A stretch of DNA of 64,000 nt from Nesterenkonia sandarakina (GCF_013410215.1 NZ_JACCFQ010000001.1:868001-932000); one strand, 5' to 3'; counted from the first letter of the stretch, positions 7,247 through 15,385 are shown. Translations and numbers: made by a program. Notes: generated from the sequence alone by a model not told the origin.

Positions 7247-8493
7247 CAGTGGGTCCTCTCGGCGGGGTGCTGCCCGCTTCGCGTGGAAGCCGGCTGCTTC
7301 AGCCAGGCCTTGATCTCCTCGGTGTGCTCGCCCAGCTCCGGCGGGGCCAGCTCATAGCGCGGAGTCATGGTGTTGAAGCTCAGCGGGTGCCGGACCCCGG
7401 GCACAGCGGACTCCCCGCTGCCCACCTGGACCACCGGCTTCAACCCCAGCGCCTCGGCGTATTCCACCCCCTGTTTGATGGTGTTGATCGGCCCGCAGGG
7501 CACTCCGACCTCATTGAGCTTCTCGAAGAGCTCCTGGGCGGTGTGCTTGGCGAGCTCCGCCTCCAGGATCGGGCGCAGCTCGTCACGGCGGTCGGTGCGG
7601 TCTCCGACCTCGGCGAAGCGCTCATCCTGGGCGATCTCCGGGATTCCCAGCACCGTGCAGAGCCTGCTGAACTGAGTGTTGTTCCCGGCGGCGATGATCA
7701 CGTCGTCGTCGGCGGTGGGCATGGCCTCATAGGGGTAGAGCGAGGGGTGGGCGTTGCCCATCCGCATCGGGGTGGTGCCGCCGCCCACATAGGCGTGGGT
7801 CTGGTTCACCAGGCCGGACATGGCCGAGGCCATCAGGGACGCCTCGACGTGGGTGCCGTCGCCGGTGCGATCGCGCTGGCGCAGCGCGGCGAGGATGCCG
7901 ATGGTCGAATGCAGCCCGGCCATCACGTCGAACACGCTGATCCCGGCGCGGTAGGGCGGGCCGTCCGGGGAGCCGGTGAGGCTCATCAGCCCCGACATCG
8001 CTTGGACGATCAGGTCATAGCCGGGGTACTTCGCGCCCTCCCCCTCGGTGCCGAAGCCGGTGATCGAGGAGTAGATGACCTGCGGATTGGACTCCGCGAC
8101 GGCGTCGTAGTCCAGTCCGAACTTCTTGAGCCCGCCGGGCTTGAAGTTCTCGATCACCACGTCGGCGCGCTGCGCGAGCGCCTGGGCGGCGGCGAGGTCC
8201 TCGGCGTCCTTGAAGTCCAGCACGATCGACTTCTTGTTCCGGTTGATCGCCGCATAGTAGGTGGAGACTCCGTCCGGACGGCGGGGCGGGACCCAGGTGC
8301 GGGTGTCGTCTCCCCCGGCGTTCTCGACCTTGATCACCTCGGCTCCGAGGTCTCCCAACAGCATGGTGGCGTAGGGGCCGGCGAGCACCCGGGAGAAGTC
8401 CGCGATCAGGATGCCCTCCAGCGGCAGGCCGCCGCCGGCCTGCTGGGGCCGCGCATCTGCGGCGCTGGTCTGATCTGGATGATGTTGGCTCAT
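7246..8493 (-). CDS. CaiB/BaiF family III CoA-transferase
   Basis: A 415-residue family III CoA-transferase, which moves CoA between carboxylic acids through an aspartyl-CoA intermediate. The N-terminal LAGPYATMLLGDLGAEVIKVE block (38-57) and the catalytic Asp189 in GISVFDVMAG are intact. The ATG at 8493 is chosen because AAGGAGGA stands seven bases upstream; a longer in-frame start lacks a ribosome site and would cover the operator. It is the first gene of the operon with the lyase and the dioxygenase subunits, and its promoter region carries a CGGAC-N4-GTCCG palindrome. Confidence 0.88.
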   Translation of the reverse strand: MSQHHPDQTSAADARPQQAGGGLPLEGILIADFSRVLAGPYATMLLGDLGAEVIKVENAGGDDTRTWVPPRRPDGVSTYYAAINRNKKSIVLDFKDAEDLAAAQALAQRADVVIENFKPGGLKKFGLDYDAVAESNPQVIYSSITGFGTEGEGAKYPGYDLIVQAMSGLMSLTGSPDGPPYRAGISVFDVMAGLHSTIGILAALRQRDRTGDGTHVEASLMASAMSGLVNQTHAYVGGGTTPMRMGNAHPSLYPYEAMPTADDDVIIAAGNNTQFSRLCTVLGIPEIAQDERFAEVGDRTDRRDELRPILEAELAKHTAQELFEKLNEVGVPCGPINTIKQGVEYAEALGLKPVVQVGSGESAVPGVRHPLSFNTMTPRYELAPPELGEHTEEIKAWLKQPASTRSGQHPAERTH

Positions 8494-8552
8494 CTCGGAG
8501 TCCTCCTTCTGCGAGTCCCACACAGGTCCTGTCACACCCGGACGTGTCGTCA

Positions 8553-8612
8553 TGCGGACACTCGTCCGCACGTGTCGTGATCAGTTTCACACCGGCTGCC
8601 TGTGGCCGTCAA
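8553..8612 (-). promoter_or_regulatory. Promoter and palindromic operator of the CoA-transferase/dioxygenase operon
   Basis: A perfect 18-base inverted repeat TGCGGACACTCGTCCGCA lies at 8553-8570, flanked by two direct copies of CGTGTCGT (8543-8550, 8571-8578). Upstream on the minus strand I see TTGACG (8607-8612), a 17-base spacer and TGAAAC (8584-8589) as a plausible promoter. That places the palindrome about 14-31 bases downstream of the -10, a repressor position. The core CGGAC-N4-GTCCG recurs at 8676, 10907 and 15335. Confidence 0.75.
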
Positions 8613-8675
8613 CCCCGGGATCACCTGGGCCAGAGTCCCTAGACTGGATTACTTGGGCCGACTTCACGAGGTAAA

Positions 8676-8711
8676 CGGACTCTTGTCCACTGTGCGAACG
8701 ACCGCTATCGT
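8676..8711 (+). promoter_or_regulatory. Promoter with overlapping palindromic operator, amidohydrolase gene
   Basis: CGGACTCTTGTCCA (8676-8689) matches the CGGAC-N4-GTCCG palindrome in nine of ten arm positions. It overlaps a likely -35 TTGTCC (8683-8688), which is followed by a 17-base spacer and -10 TATCGT (8706-8711). A protein bound here would block RNA polymerase. The gene starts at 8747. Confidence 0.7.
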
Positions 8712-8746
8712 GAGCAGCATCACAGAGAACTTCAATGGAGGCTGAT

Positions 8747-10237
8747 ATGAGTTCTGAAGCCGCATCCAACGGCACCGGCGCGCCCGTCCTGTTCAAGAAC
8801 GGGATCGTGCTGACCATGGACAAGCAGCACAGCGTCTTGACCAGGGGTGACGTCCTGGTGCTGGGTGACACCATCGCGGCCATCGGCCCGGACCTCGAGG
8901 CGCCCGAACATGCCCGGGTGATCGACGCCGAGGGCGGGATGATCACCCCCGGCTTCATCGACACCCATCGGCATATGTGGCAGACCGCCATGCGCGGCTA
9001 CGGCGCCGACTGGACACTCACCCAGTACTTCGTCTGGAACTACTTGGAGCACGGCAAGAAGTTCCGACCCGAGGACATCTATGCCGGGAACCTGCTCTCC
9101 GCCGTGGAGGCCATCGACTCCGGGGTCACCACCTCGGTGGACTGGTCCCACGGGCTCTCCACCGTGGACCATGCCGATGCCGCGGTGGACGCACTCCAAG
9201 AGGTCGCCGGGCGCTTCGTCTTCGCCTATGGCAACATCCACGCCGGGCCCTGGGAATGGTCCGCCTCACCCGAGTTCCGCGACTTCGTGGACCGTCGGAT
9301 CCCCCGCTCCGGAGGCCAGCTCGGCGATGACATGCTCGGATTCCAGATGGCCTTCGACGTCACCGGTGACCCGGAGTTCCCGGAGAAGAGGGCCTTCGAG
9401 GTCGCCCGGGAGCTGGGCGTGGGCGTCACCACCCACGCCGGGGTCTGGGGTGCGACCAACGACGACGGCATCCGACTCATGCACGAACACGGGTTCATGG
9501 ATGAGAAGACGGTTTATGTCCACGCCGCCACTCTGAACCAGGACTCCTACCAGCGCATCGCCGCCACCGGGGGTGCCGCCTCGGTCTCGGCGGAGTCCGA
9601 ATCCAGCTGTGGGCAGGGCTACCCCTCCTCCTGGCAGCTGCGCAGGCACGGGATTCCGGTCTCCCTCTCGGTGGACACCTCGGTCTGGTGGAGCGCAGAT
9701 CCCTTCGCCGCCATGCGTTCCACGCTCAGCTCCGACCGGGCGCGCGAGCATTTCGAGCACCACGCCACCGGGGAGACCTGCACCAACCTGGGCCTGCGCG
9801 CCGACCAGGTGGTCGGCTGGGCCACCCATGGCGGCGCGGAGGCGCTCGGGATGGGAGACTCCATCGGCTCCCTGGAGGTCGGCAAGAAGGCCGACATCGT
9901 GCTGATCAAGAACGATGACTCTCCGGCGATGTTCCCGATCCTGAACCCGCACGGCCACGTGGTGTTCCAGGCCCAGCGCGGGGATGTGCACACCGTGATG
10001 GTCAACGGGCGGATCGTGAAGCATGCGCACAAGCTGGTGGATGTGGACCTGGCCAAGGTGCGGCGCACCGTGCAGGCGACCGTGGACCACATTGCCGCGG
10101 AGCTGGGACAGGCGGAGTGGGAGGCCGGGATGAGCCCCGAGGTTCCGGAGACCAAGATCCTGGACAACCCGTACACCTACACCGAGTACCGCTCCGAGAA
10201 GACCCATACCGCCCAGGGGCGCGGCCCCGGGGCGTGA
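8747..10237 (+). CDS. Metal-dependent amidohydrolase (ATZ/TRZ-type deaminase-like)
   Basis: A 496-residue member of the amidohydrolase superfamily related to chlorohydrolases and cytosine/guanine-type deaminases. The metal and catalytic residues are visible: H74 and H76 in THRHMWQ, H230 in TTHAGVW, H259 in VYVHAA and D310 in SVDTSVWW. The substrate is not predictable from sequence. The start at 8747 is preferred over 8735 because GGAGG sits five bases upstream. It is divergent from the dioxygenase operon and shares its operator type, so it probably acts in the same pathway, perhaps removing an amino or halogen substituent before ring cleavage (inference). Confidence 0.85.
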   Translation: MSSEAASNGTGAPVLFKNGIVLTMDKQHSVLTRGDVLVLGDTIAAIGPDLEAPEHARVIDAEGGMITPGFIDTHRHMWQTAMRGYGADWTLTQYFVWNYLEHGKKFRPEDIYAGNLLSAVEAIDSGVTTSVDWSHGLSTVDHADAAVDALQEVAGRFVFAYGNIHAGPWEWSASPEFRDFVDRRIPRSGGQLGDDMLGFQMAFDVTGDPEFPEKRAFEVARELGVGVTTHAGVWGATNDDGIRLMHEHGFMDEKTVYVHAATLNQDSYQRIAATGGAASVSAESESSCGQGYPSSWQLRRHGIPVSLSVDTSVWWSADPFAAMRSTLSSDRAREHFEHHATGETCTNLGLRADQVVGWATHGGAEALGMGDSIGSLEVGKKADIVLIKNDDSPAMFPILNPHGHVVFQAQRGDVHTVMVNGRIVKHAHKLVDVDLAKVRRTVQATVDHIAAELGQAEWEAGMSPEVPETKILDNPYTYTEYRSEKTHTAQGRGPGA

Positions 10238-10288
10238 GCAGGCCGAGCGCCTGGACTGGATCCGGGCACGCGTGGTGCGTGCGATCGA

Positions 10289-10323
10289 CGGGGGCTGCGC
10301 CGGCGAGGGGAGCACAGCCCCCG
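10289..10323. terminator. Bidirectional terminator-like hairpin
   Basis: Perfect 9-bp arms CGGGGGCTG (10289-10297) and CAGCCCCCG (10315-10323) with a 17-base loop lie between the convergent amidohydrolase and DoxX genes. There is no clear T tract, which is common in high-GC actinobacteria. Confidence 0.6.
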
Positions 10324-10367
10324 CGAGCGCGGCCCCCGTTCTGCTGCGCTGCGAGTCGCGCCGGTCC

Positions 10368-10889
10368 TCAGCCGGTGACTCTGGCGCGGCGAACCAGCAG
10401 CGCAAAGGGCACTGCGGCGATCCCTGCCGCAAGGAGGATCAGGATCCCCACCCAGGTGGCCGGCTCCTGGATCAGCGTGCTCCAGAGCTCACCGGAGAAC
10501 TGCGCATCCACGGCATGGGCCCCCGCCCCGGTGAAGCCCAGCACGGCGGCGGCGGCCGCGAGCACATAGGGATACTCCCCGCCCCCGGCGATGTTCCAGA
10601 ATGCCCCGGAGTTCAGCTGCATGGTCAGACCCGCCACCATCATGGTCCCGGCCGCGAGCAGCGCCCCGATGGGTGTGAGCAGACCCAGGAGCAGCAGTGT
10701 GCCGGCGAGCAGCTCGGAGAGTCCCGCAGCGAGCACCATTCCGCGGCCCGGTCGCAGCCCCAGGGAGGCGAAGATCTCCCCCTGACGGCGCAGCCCGTTG
10801 CCCCCGAACCATCCGGCGAGCTTCTGGCTGGCGTGGGTGAAGAGGATCAGCGCCAGCACCAGGCGCAGCAGCAGCAGACCGATGTCCAT
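10368..10889 (-). CDS. DoxX-family membrane protein (MhqP-like)
   Basis: A 173-residue integral membrane protein with four hydrophobic segments (about 4-24, 50-70, 74-94 and 140-165) and the DoxX-type N-terminus LLLRLVLALILFTHASQKL. DoxX proteins are linked to quinone and thiol redox stress; Bacillus mhqP sits beside the dioxygenase mhqO. The ATG at 10889 is chosen because AAAGG lies five bases upstream, whereas the GTG at 10895 abuts the ribosome site. It has its own promoter with a CGGAC-N4-GTCCG palindrome, tying it to the dioxygenase genes on both sides. Confidence 0.85.
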   Translation of the reverse strand: MDIGLLLLRLVLALILFTHASQKLAGWFGGNGLRRQGEIFASLGLRPGRGMVLAAGLSELLAGTLLLLGLLTPIGALLAAGTMMVAGLTMQLNSGAFWNIAGGGEYPYVLAAAAAVLGFTGAGAHAVDAQFSGELWSTLIQEPATWVGILILLAAGIAAVPFALLVRRARVTG

Positions 10890-10906
10890 GATCACCTTTC
10901 ATTCAG

Positions 10907-10956
10907 CGGACGAGTGTCCGTTTGGCAAGTGTCGCCCGCCAGCACTCGCTCGTCAA
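10907..10956 (-). promoter_or_regulatory. DoxX promoter with palindromic operator
   Basis: CGGACGAGTGTCCG (10907-10920) is exactly the reverse complement of the core palindrome at 8555-8568. Upstream on the minus strand, TTGACG (10951-10956), a 17-base spacer and GACACT (10928-10933) form a possible promoter. The palindrome would then cover the transcription start. Confidence 0.7.
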
Positions 10957-11067
10957 GGGTTTCCCCGCCGCATGCAGCACCAGTCATCCGACCCTGGGCG
11001 CTGCTCTGGCGTAGCATGAGGTGCCTCACACCAGTGGGCAGGATCTCTCGGAGGAAGGGGACGGGCC

Positions 11068-11364
11068 GTGGCACATGCAGCTGGCCATCAACCCCGAGCC
11101 GAGGAGCCGGCCAGTCTGTGGAAGCGGTTCAACGCCGGGCTCCACGAGTTCTACGTCGCCCCGTACCGGCGGGTCTTCGCCCGCGCCAAGCGCGATGAAG
11201 AGGACCTGTTCATGATGCTGGTGCTCTCCGAGGCGCTGGGCCTGCCGAACCCCGCCTCGGGGATGACCCTGGAGCTGCTGCCCGAGATGCTGGACCGGAT
11301 GCATGAATGGCACACCCGCCAAGGGTTGGAGCACTCCCCGATGGATGGACTGAGCTGTTGCTGA
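11068..11364 (+). CDS. Cory-CC-star-type small protein (C-terminal Cys-Cys)
   Basis: A 98-residue basic protein that ends GLSCC. The body is mostly helical ([21 protein letters not shown]). It resembles the actinobacterial cory-CC-star family: small proteins of unknown function with a terminal Cys pair, encoded next to an ArsA-like ATPase, as here (13-base gap). The paired cysteines could bind metal or a membrane-targeting partner; that is inference. The GTG at 11068 follows GGAGGAAGGGG by about eight bases. Confidence 0.75.
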   Translation: MAHAAGHQPRAEEPASLWKRFNAGLHEFYVAPYRRVFARAKRDEEDLFMMLVLSEALGLPNPASGMTLELLPEMLDRMHEWHTRQGLEHSPMDGLSCC

Positions 11365-11377
11365 AAGGACTCGGTAC

Positions 11378-12358
11378 ATGCTGCTGGAGCTGATTCAACG
11401 ACGCCGCGTGCTCTTCCTCGGCGGCAAGGGCGGGGTCGGCAAGACGGCCACCGCCTCTGCAGCGGCGCTGCACCAGGCCGCCTCCGGGCGACGCGTGCTG
11501 CTGGTCTCCACCGACCCGGCGCATAATCTGGGCCACCTGTGGGACCAGCGGGTGGGCGATGAGCCGGTGGAGCTCTACCGCGACGACACTACCGGCGGGG
11601 TGCTGCGCGGAGTGGAGATCGACCCGCAGCGCACCATCGACGAGCACCTGGCGGAGGTCGGGGCCACGCTGCGCGACTTCATGCCGGAACACCTCCACCC
11701 ACAGGTCGCCGCGCATCTGAAGCTCTCCGCACACTCCCCCGGCACCCATGAGTCGGCCATCTTGGAACGCATCGCCGTGCTGATCGAATACGGGCTCGAC
11801 GCACATGATCTGATCGTCTTCGACACCGCCCCCTCGGGTCATACGGCACGGCTCATGGCCCTGCCGGAGATCATGTCGACCTGGATGTCTGGACTGCTGA
11901 CCCGGCGCAGCAAGGCAGAACGCTTCGGTGCGGCGGTGCGGGTGCTCGACGGAGACGATGACCCGGCGTCGAACGCTCCGAGCAACCGGGATCAGCGGAT
12001 CCGGCAGGTGCTGACCCGCCGCAAGGCACGGTTCGAGATGCTGCGCGAGGTGCTCAGCAACCCCAAGACCTGCAGCTTCGTGGTGGTGCTGACCCCCGAA
12101 CGACTCCCGGTGCTGGAATCCGTGGAGCTCTGCGCGCAGCTGCGCGAGTCAGGGGTCGACGTCGGCGGCCTGGTGGTCAACCGACTCTCTCCCCGCGATG
12201 CCGGGGAGTACCTGGCGCAGCGGCGGGAACAGGAGCAGCGTCATCTGGACTCCCTCTCCGAGCTGCTCCCCGGGGTGGCGGTGGACACCCTTCCGATGCT
12301 CTCCGGGGATCTGGTCGGCCCGGCGGCGATCCAGCGTCTGGCCCACGAGCTGCGCTGA
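11378..12358 (+). CDS. ArsA/GET3-family ATPase
   Basis: A 326-residue P-loop ATPase of the anion-transporting/tail-anchored-protein-targeting family. The deviant Walker A is GGKGGVGKT (15-23) and is followed by STDPAHNLG (49-57) and a switch-like [12 protein letters not shown] segment (about 149-160). True ArsA is a tandem duplication; this single copy is nearer to GET3. No arsR, arsB or arsD is nearby, so arsenite transport is not supported. It is translated with the cory-CC-star gene and probably serves that protein, perhaps in metal or membrane-protein handling. Confidence 0.85.
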   Translation: MLLELIQRRRVLFLGGKGGVGKTATASAAALHQAASGRRVLLVSTDPAHNLGHLWDQRVGDEPVELYRDDTTGGVLRGVEIDPQRTIDEHLAEVGATLRDFMPEHLHPQVAAHLKLSAHSPGTHESAILERIAVLIEYGLDAHDLIVFDTAPSGHTARLMALPEIMSTWMSGLLTRRSKAERFGAAVRVLDGDDDPASNAPSNRDQRIRQVLTRRKARFEMLREVLSNPKTCSFVVVLTPERLPVLESVELCAQLRESGVDVGGLVVNRLSPRDAGEYLAQRREQEQRHLDSLSELLPGVAVDTLPMLSGDLVGPAAIQRLAHELR

Positions 12359-12403
12359 GCCCCCGCTCGCCTGAGTCGACAGCTCTTCTCCGGCAGCAGG
12401 AGT

Positions 12404-12434
12404 CCCGGGCTGGATCAGCCTGTTCAGCCCCGGG
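12404..12434. terminator. Imperfect hairpin at convergent gene ends
   Basis: CCCGGGCTG (12404-12412) can pair with CAGCCCCGGG (12425-12434) with one bulged C. The right arm overlaps the last codons of the hydrolase gene. It could terminate the ArsA transcript. Confidence 0.4.
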
Positions 12435-13071
12435 CGTGACGCCTGAGATACTCGCGGATCCGGGCCACGGCGTCCTCGGCGATGTGGTGCTCCTCGTCGC
12501 GGTAGACGCTCAGCGTGGTGACCGCGGCGAGTCCCTCGAACGCCGCGGCGGTGTCCTTCACCCGGTGCAGCGGCACCCAGGGGTCCTCATCGGCGCAGAA
12601 GAGCTCGATGGCGCGCCCGCTGAGCCCGGGCTCGGAGGCCGCATCGAAGCTGCGTGGTCGCGGCCCCAGATACCCGCCGGTGTGCAGCAGCGCCCCGTCC
12701 ACCGCCGGCTGGACCGTGAGCAGGTACTCGGCGAGCAGGCAGGCTCCCTGGGAGAACCCGAAGACGACCACCGGGGCGCCGTCGTCGTCGCGGGTGTCAA
12801 GCAGCTTGCAGAGCTGATCCTTGACCACCGCGAGGGCCTGGCCGAGCTGGGGCTGGTTGGACTCGAACGGTTCCATGAACTTCCCCGGATACCAGGAGTG
12901 CCCCGCCGCGCTGGGCAGCCACCAGCAGATGCCGTCCACGCCGATACGCTGCGCGAGGTCGATGAAGAACTGCGGGCTCTGGGTGCGACCATGGACCCCG
13001 TACACCACCAGCCGCGCCTGCTCGGGCTCGGCGCCGTGGTGCACGAGGTCCATCTGGTGATGGGTCAGCAC
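12424..13071 (-). CDS. Alpha/beta hydrolase, MhqD/carboxylesterase-like
   Basis: A 215-residue phospholipase/carboxylesterase-type hydrolase. The triad is visible: Ser in GFSQGA, Asp in CADEDPWVP and His in DEEHHIAED. In Bacillus, MhqD is co-regulated with the ring-cleaving MhqO under quinone stress, and here it directly follows an MhqO-like gene (six bases). The GTG at 13071 is used because it keeps the operon spacing; an ATG at 13053 is possible and neither has a clear ribosome site. It may hydrolyse the lactone or ester product of ring cleavage (inference). Confidence 0.8.
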   Translation of the reverse strand: MLTHHQMDLVHHGAEPEQARLVVYGVHGRTQSPQFFIDLAQRIGVDGICWWLPSAAGHSWYPGKFMEPFESNQPQLGQALAVVKDQLCKLLDTRDDDGAPVVVFGFSQGACLLAEYLLTVQPAVDGALLHTGGYLGPRPRSFDAASEPGLSGRAIELFCADEDPWVPLHRVKDTAAAFEGLAAVTTLSVYRDEEHHIAEDAVARIREYLRRHARG

Positions 13072-13077
13072 GGCGGA

Positions 13078-14037
13078 TCAGTCGTCCACGCGCAGCGGCT
13101 CGAGCTGGGACATGATGTGCTCGCGCTCGTGCTCGAACTGCGGCGGCAGCATGAACTTCCGGCCCAGCTCCTCGGGGGACTCATCGCAGTCCCAGCCGCC
13201 GTCGGCATGGGTCACCGCCAGCTCGAAGAGCGCCCCTCCGGGGGTGCGCACGTAGTGGGACTTGAAGTAGGTGCGGTCCTTCAGCTCCGAGATGTCGGTG
13301 TAGCCCGCGCCCTCGATCTGGAACTTCGAGGCCTCCTGGTTCTCCAGGGTGTCGAAGTTCCAGGCGAAGTGGTGGTAGGTGCCGGCGGCGAATCGCCAGG
13401 TCCCCTGATCATCGGTGCGGTTGCCGCGGAGCTGGACCCAGTTGCCGTAGTCATCGGAGCCGACCTTGAACCGGGCGACGTCGCCGGCCTCGCTGATCTC
13501 ACCGTCGAAGAAGAACACGTCCTTGGCGAAGTCCACCATCCGGTCCTGGTCATAGACGTGGATGCCCATGCCGTAGATCCCGTGCACCGCGTGCTCCGGG
13601 GGCACCCCGTGTCCGGGATGCCCGACTCGCGGGTCACCGTGCACCCCCACCAGCACGTATTCCAGACCGCAGGGGTGGTGGAACTCCAGCCGCCGTTCAC
13701 CGAAGAGCTCGGACTGCTGGTGATCGATCTGCATGGAGCTCAGCCGCTTCGCCCAGAAGTCCAGTGAGTCCGCCGGCACCGCGAGCATCACCTCGCGGGC
13801 CTGATTGGTGCCGCGCGTGCCGAATCGTCCCTGCTGGGCCCAGGGGAAGGTGGTGACCACCGCGGAGGGGTCCCCGTGGGCGTTGGAGTAATACAGGTGA
13901 TAGATCGGGATCGAGCCGTCGTAGAGCACGGTCTTCTTGATGAAGCGCATCCCCAGGACCTTGGTGTGGAAGTCGACGTCCTCCTGGGCCTTGCCGACGG
14001 AGAGCGTCACATGGTGGGAGCCGAGCAGATACGTCAT
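13078..14037 (-). CDS. Ring-cleaving dioxygenase, glyoxalase fold (MhqO/LinE-like)
   Basis: A 319-residue protein with two vicinal-oxygen-chelate halves, of the MhqO/PcpA/LinE type that cleaves hydroquinones. It begins LLGSHHVTLSVGKAQEDVDFHTKVLGMRFIKK, keeps YHHFAWNFDT in the second half, and ends each half with a metal-ligand-like Glu segment (LEFHHP, LFELAVTH). Downstream is an MhqD-like hydrolase; upstream is maleylacetate reductase, which reduces the ring-fission products of chlorohydroquinone or hydroxyquinol pathways. The ATG at 14037 has AGAAGGG upstream. The exact substrate cannot be read from sequence. Confidence 0.85.
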   Translation of the reverse strand: MTYLLGSHHVTLSVGKAQEDVDFHTKVLGMRFIKKTVLYDGSIPIYHLYYSNAHGDPSAVVTTFPWAQQGRFGTRGTNQAREVMLAVPADSLDFWAKRLSSMQIDHQQSELFGERRLEFHHPCGLEYVLVGVHGDPRVGHPGHGVPPEHAVHGIYGMGIHVYDQDRMVDFAKDVFFFDGEISEAGDVARFKVGSDDYGNWVQLRGNRTDDQGTWRFAAGTYHHFAWNFDTLENQEASKFQIEGAGYTDISELKDRTYFKSHYVRTPGGALFELAVTHADGGWDCDESPEELGRKFMLPPQFEHEREHIMSQLEPLRVDD

Positions 14038-14078
14038 GGTGGTGCCCTTCTGTGGAAGTGACTGCTGCGTTCTGGGGA

Positions 14079-15269
14079 CTAGGGTGACCTGCTGCCTTCC
14101 AGGTGCCGGACGGGACGCTCCAGCGCGGAGGCATCCGCTCCGGAGAATGCCGCCCGGATCAGCTCGGCCGCATCGGTGGCGGTCATCTTCCGGGGATTGC
14201 TCGCCGGGACGACCTCCAGGATCAGGCTCGCAGCACGGTCCAGATCGGCCTCCTTCAGCCCGTGGTCCCGCAGTGCACGCGGGGCATCGATCTGGGTGCG
14301 CAGCCGCTCCAGGCCGGTCAGCGGATCCGGGGCGTCGAGGGCCTGCGCAATGCGCTCCCCGGCCGCGGGCGCATGAGGCAGGTTGAAGGCGAGCACGTGG
14401 GGCAGCAGCACGGCGTGGGTCTGGGCGTGGGGCAGCCCGAAGGCTCCACCGAGCATGTGGCAGATCTTGTGGTGCAGCCCGGAGCCGGCCGAGGCGAAGG
14501 CCGTGGCGGCGAGGTAGGCCCCGTACTGCAGCTGCTGGCGGGCCTGCAGCTCGGCGCCGGCGGAATCGGCGGCCCCTGAGGTCCCTGGGCCTGCTGATCC
14601 ACCTGGGTTTCCTGATCCACCTGAGTTCCCTGATCCATCTGAGTCCCCGGCGAGCGGGCTCATGCCGCGACGCAGGGCACCCATGGCCTCACCGGCGAGC
14701 AGAGCGTTGAGCGGATCGGCCCGCGGGCCCCAGAGCGAGTCGATGCAGTGCGCCAGCGCGTTCATGCCGGAGGCGCTGGCCAGCTCCTGTGGGAGGTCAC
14801 GGACCAGCTCGGCGTCGTAGACCACCCCGGCAGGCAGGACGACCTCGTCGGTGCCGGTGGCCTTGGCGCCGGCCTCGGTGACGCCCCAGACGTTCGTCGC
14901 CTCGGACCCGGCGTAGGTCGTGGGCACCGCGATGATCGGAGCGCGGGTCTTCAGGGCAACGGCTTTGCCCAGCCCGATGGCTGAGCCTCCGCCCACGCAG
15001 AGGATCAGGTCGGCCTGGGCCTGGGTCGCGGCGTCGCAGGCGGACTCCACGTCCTCCACGGGAACATGCTGACGGGCGCCGTCGATCCGGTGCGCGATCC
15101 GCAGCGTGGCATGCAGCTCATCCGCGGCAGCGACGGCGCTGCCGGAGGCGATCAGCAGGATCTGCTGGGCCTGGTGACGCGTCACCTCACTCCGGACGTC
15201 TCTGGTGAGGTTCCCGACGCCGAAATGGACCTGCTGGCCCAGCGTCTGATGGCTGAAGCTCATGGGCAT
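14079..15269 (-). CDS. Maleylacetate reductase (iron-alcohol-dehydrogenase fold)
   Basis: A 396-residue NAD(P)H-dependent reductase converting maleylacetate to 3-oxoadipate, feeding aromatic carbon to the beta-ketoadipate route. The cofactor motif GGGSAIGLGKAVAL (93-106), PTTYAGSEAT (116-125) and the His-rich segments ALAHCID, LHHKICH and LPHAQTHAV mark the family. Residues about 209-238 are a Gly/Ser/Asn insert absent from usual relatives, encoded by an 18-bp tandem repeat. The ATG at 15269 has GGAGGAGAG upstream. It is the first gene of the operon with the dioxygenase and hydrolase; a CGGAC-N4-GTCCG operator lies 66 bases upstream. Confidence 0.9.
   Translation of the reverse strand: MPMSFSHQTLGQQVHFGVGNLTRDVRSEVTRHQAQQILLIASGSAVAAADELHATLRIAHRIDGARQHVPVEDVESACDAATQAQADLILCVGGGSAIGLGKAVALKTRAPIIAVPTTYAGSEATNVWGVTEAGAKATGTDEVVLPAGVVYDAELVRDLPQELASASGMNALAHCIDSLWGPRADPLNALLAGEAMGALRRGMSPLAGDSDGSGNSGGSGNPGGSAGPGTSGAADSAGAELQARQQLQYGAYLAATAFASAGSGLHHKICHMLGGAFGLPHAQTHAVLLPHVLAFNLPHAPAAGERIAQALDAPDPLTGLERLRTQIDAPRALRDHGLKEADLDRAASLILEVVPASNPRKMTATDAAELIRAAFSGADASALERPVRHLEGSRSP
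14594..14647. repeat. In-frame 18-bp tandem repeat (3 units) in maleylacetate reductase
   Basis: Three units of the form CTGATCCA(C/T)CTG(A/G)GT-- lie at 14594-14611, 14612-14629 and 14630-14647. They encode a GSGNPGGS-like insert of about 30 residues, probably a surface loop near the domain junction. Confidence 0.85.
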
Positions 15270-15334
15270 AGGTGTCTCTCCTCCCGCGCAGCGGCGGAGT
15301 CAGGACGGCGGGCACCACGACTGGGCGCAGGTTT

Positions 15335-15385
15335 CGGACAGCTGTCCGAGCGCCATTATGTGATGTAGACCACGCAGTATGTCAA
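15335..15385 (-). promoter_or_regulatory. Maleylacetate reductase operon promoter and palindromic operator
   Basis: CGGACAGCTGTCCG (15335-15348) is a perfect 14-base palindrome of the CGGAC-N4-GTCCG type. Upstream on the minus strand are TTGACA (15380-15385) and CATAAT (15355-15360), with a 19-base spacer, slightly long. The palindrome begins six bases after the -10, a repressor position. Confidence 0.75.

Noticed and set aside
11378-12358. Arsenite efflux ATPase of an ars operon
   Set aside because: No ArsR, ArsB/Acr3, ArsC or ArsD gene is nearby and the ATPase is a single, not duplicated, domain paired with a cory-CC-star protein.
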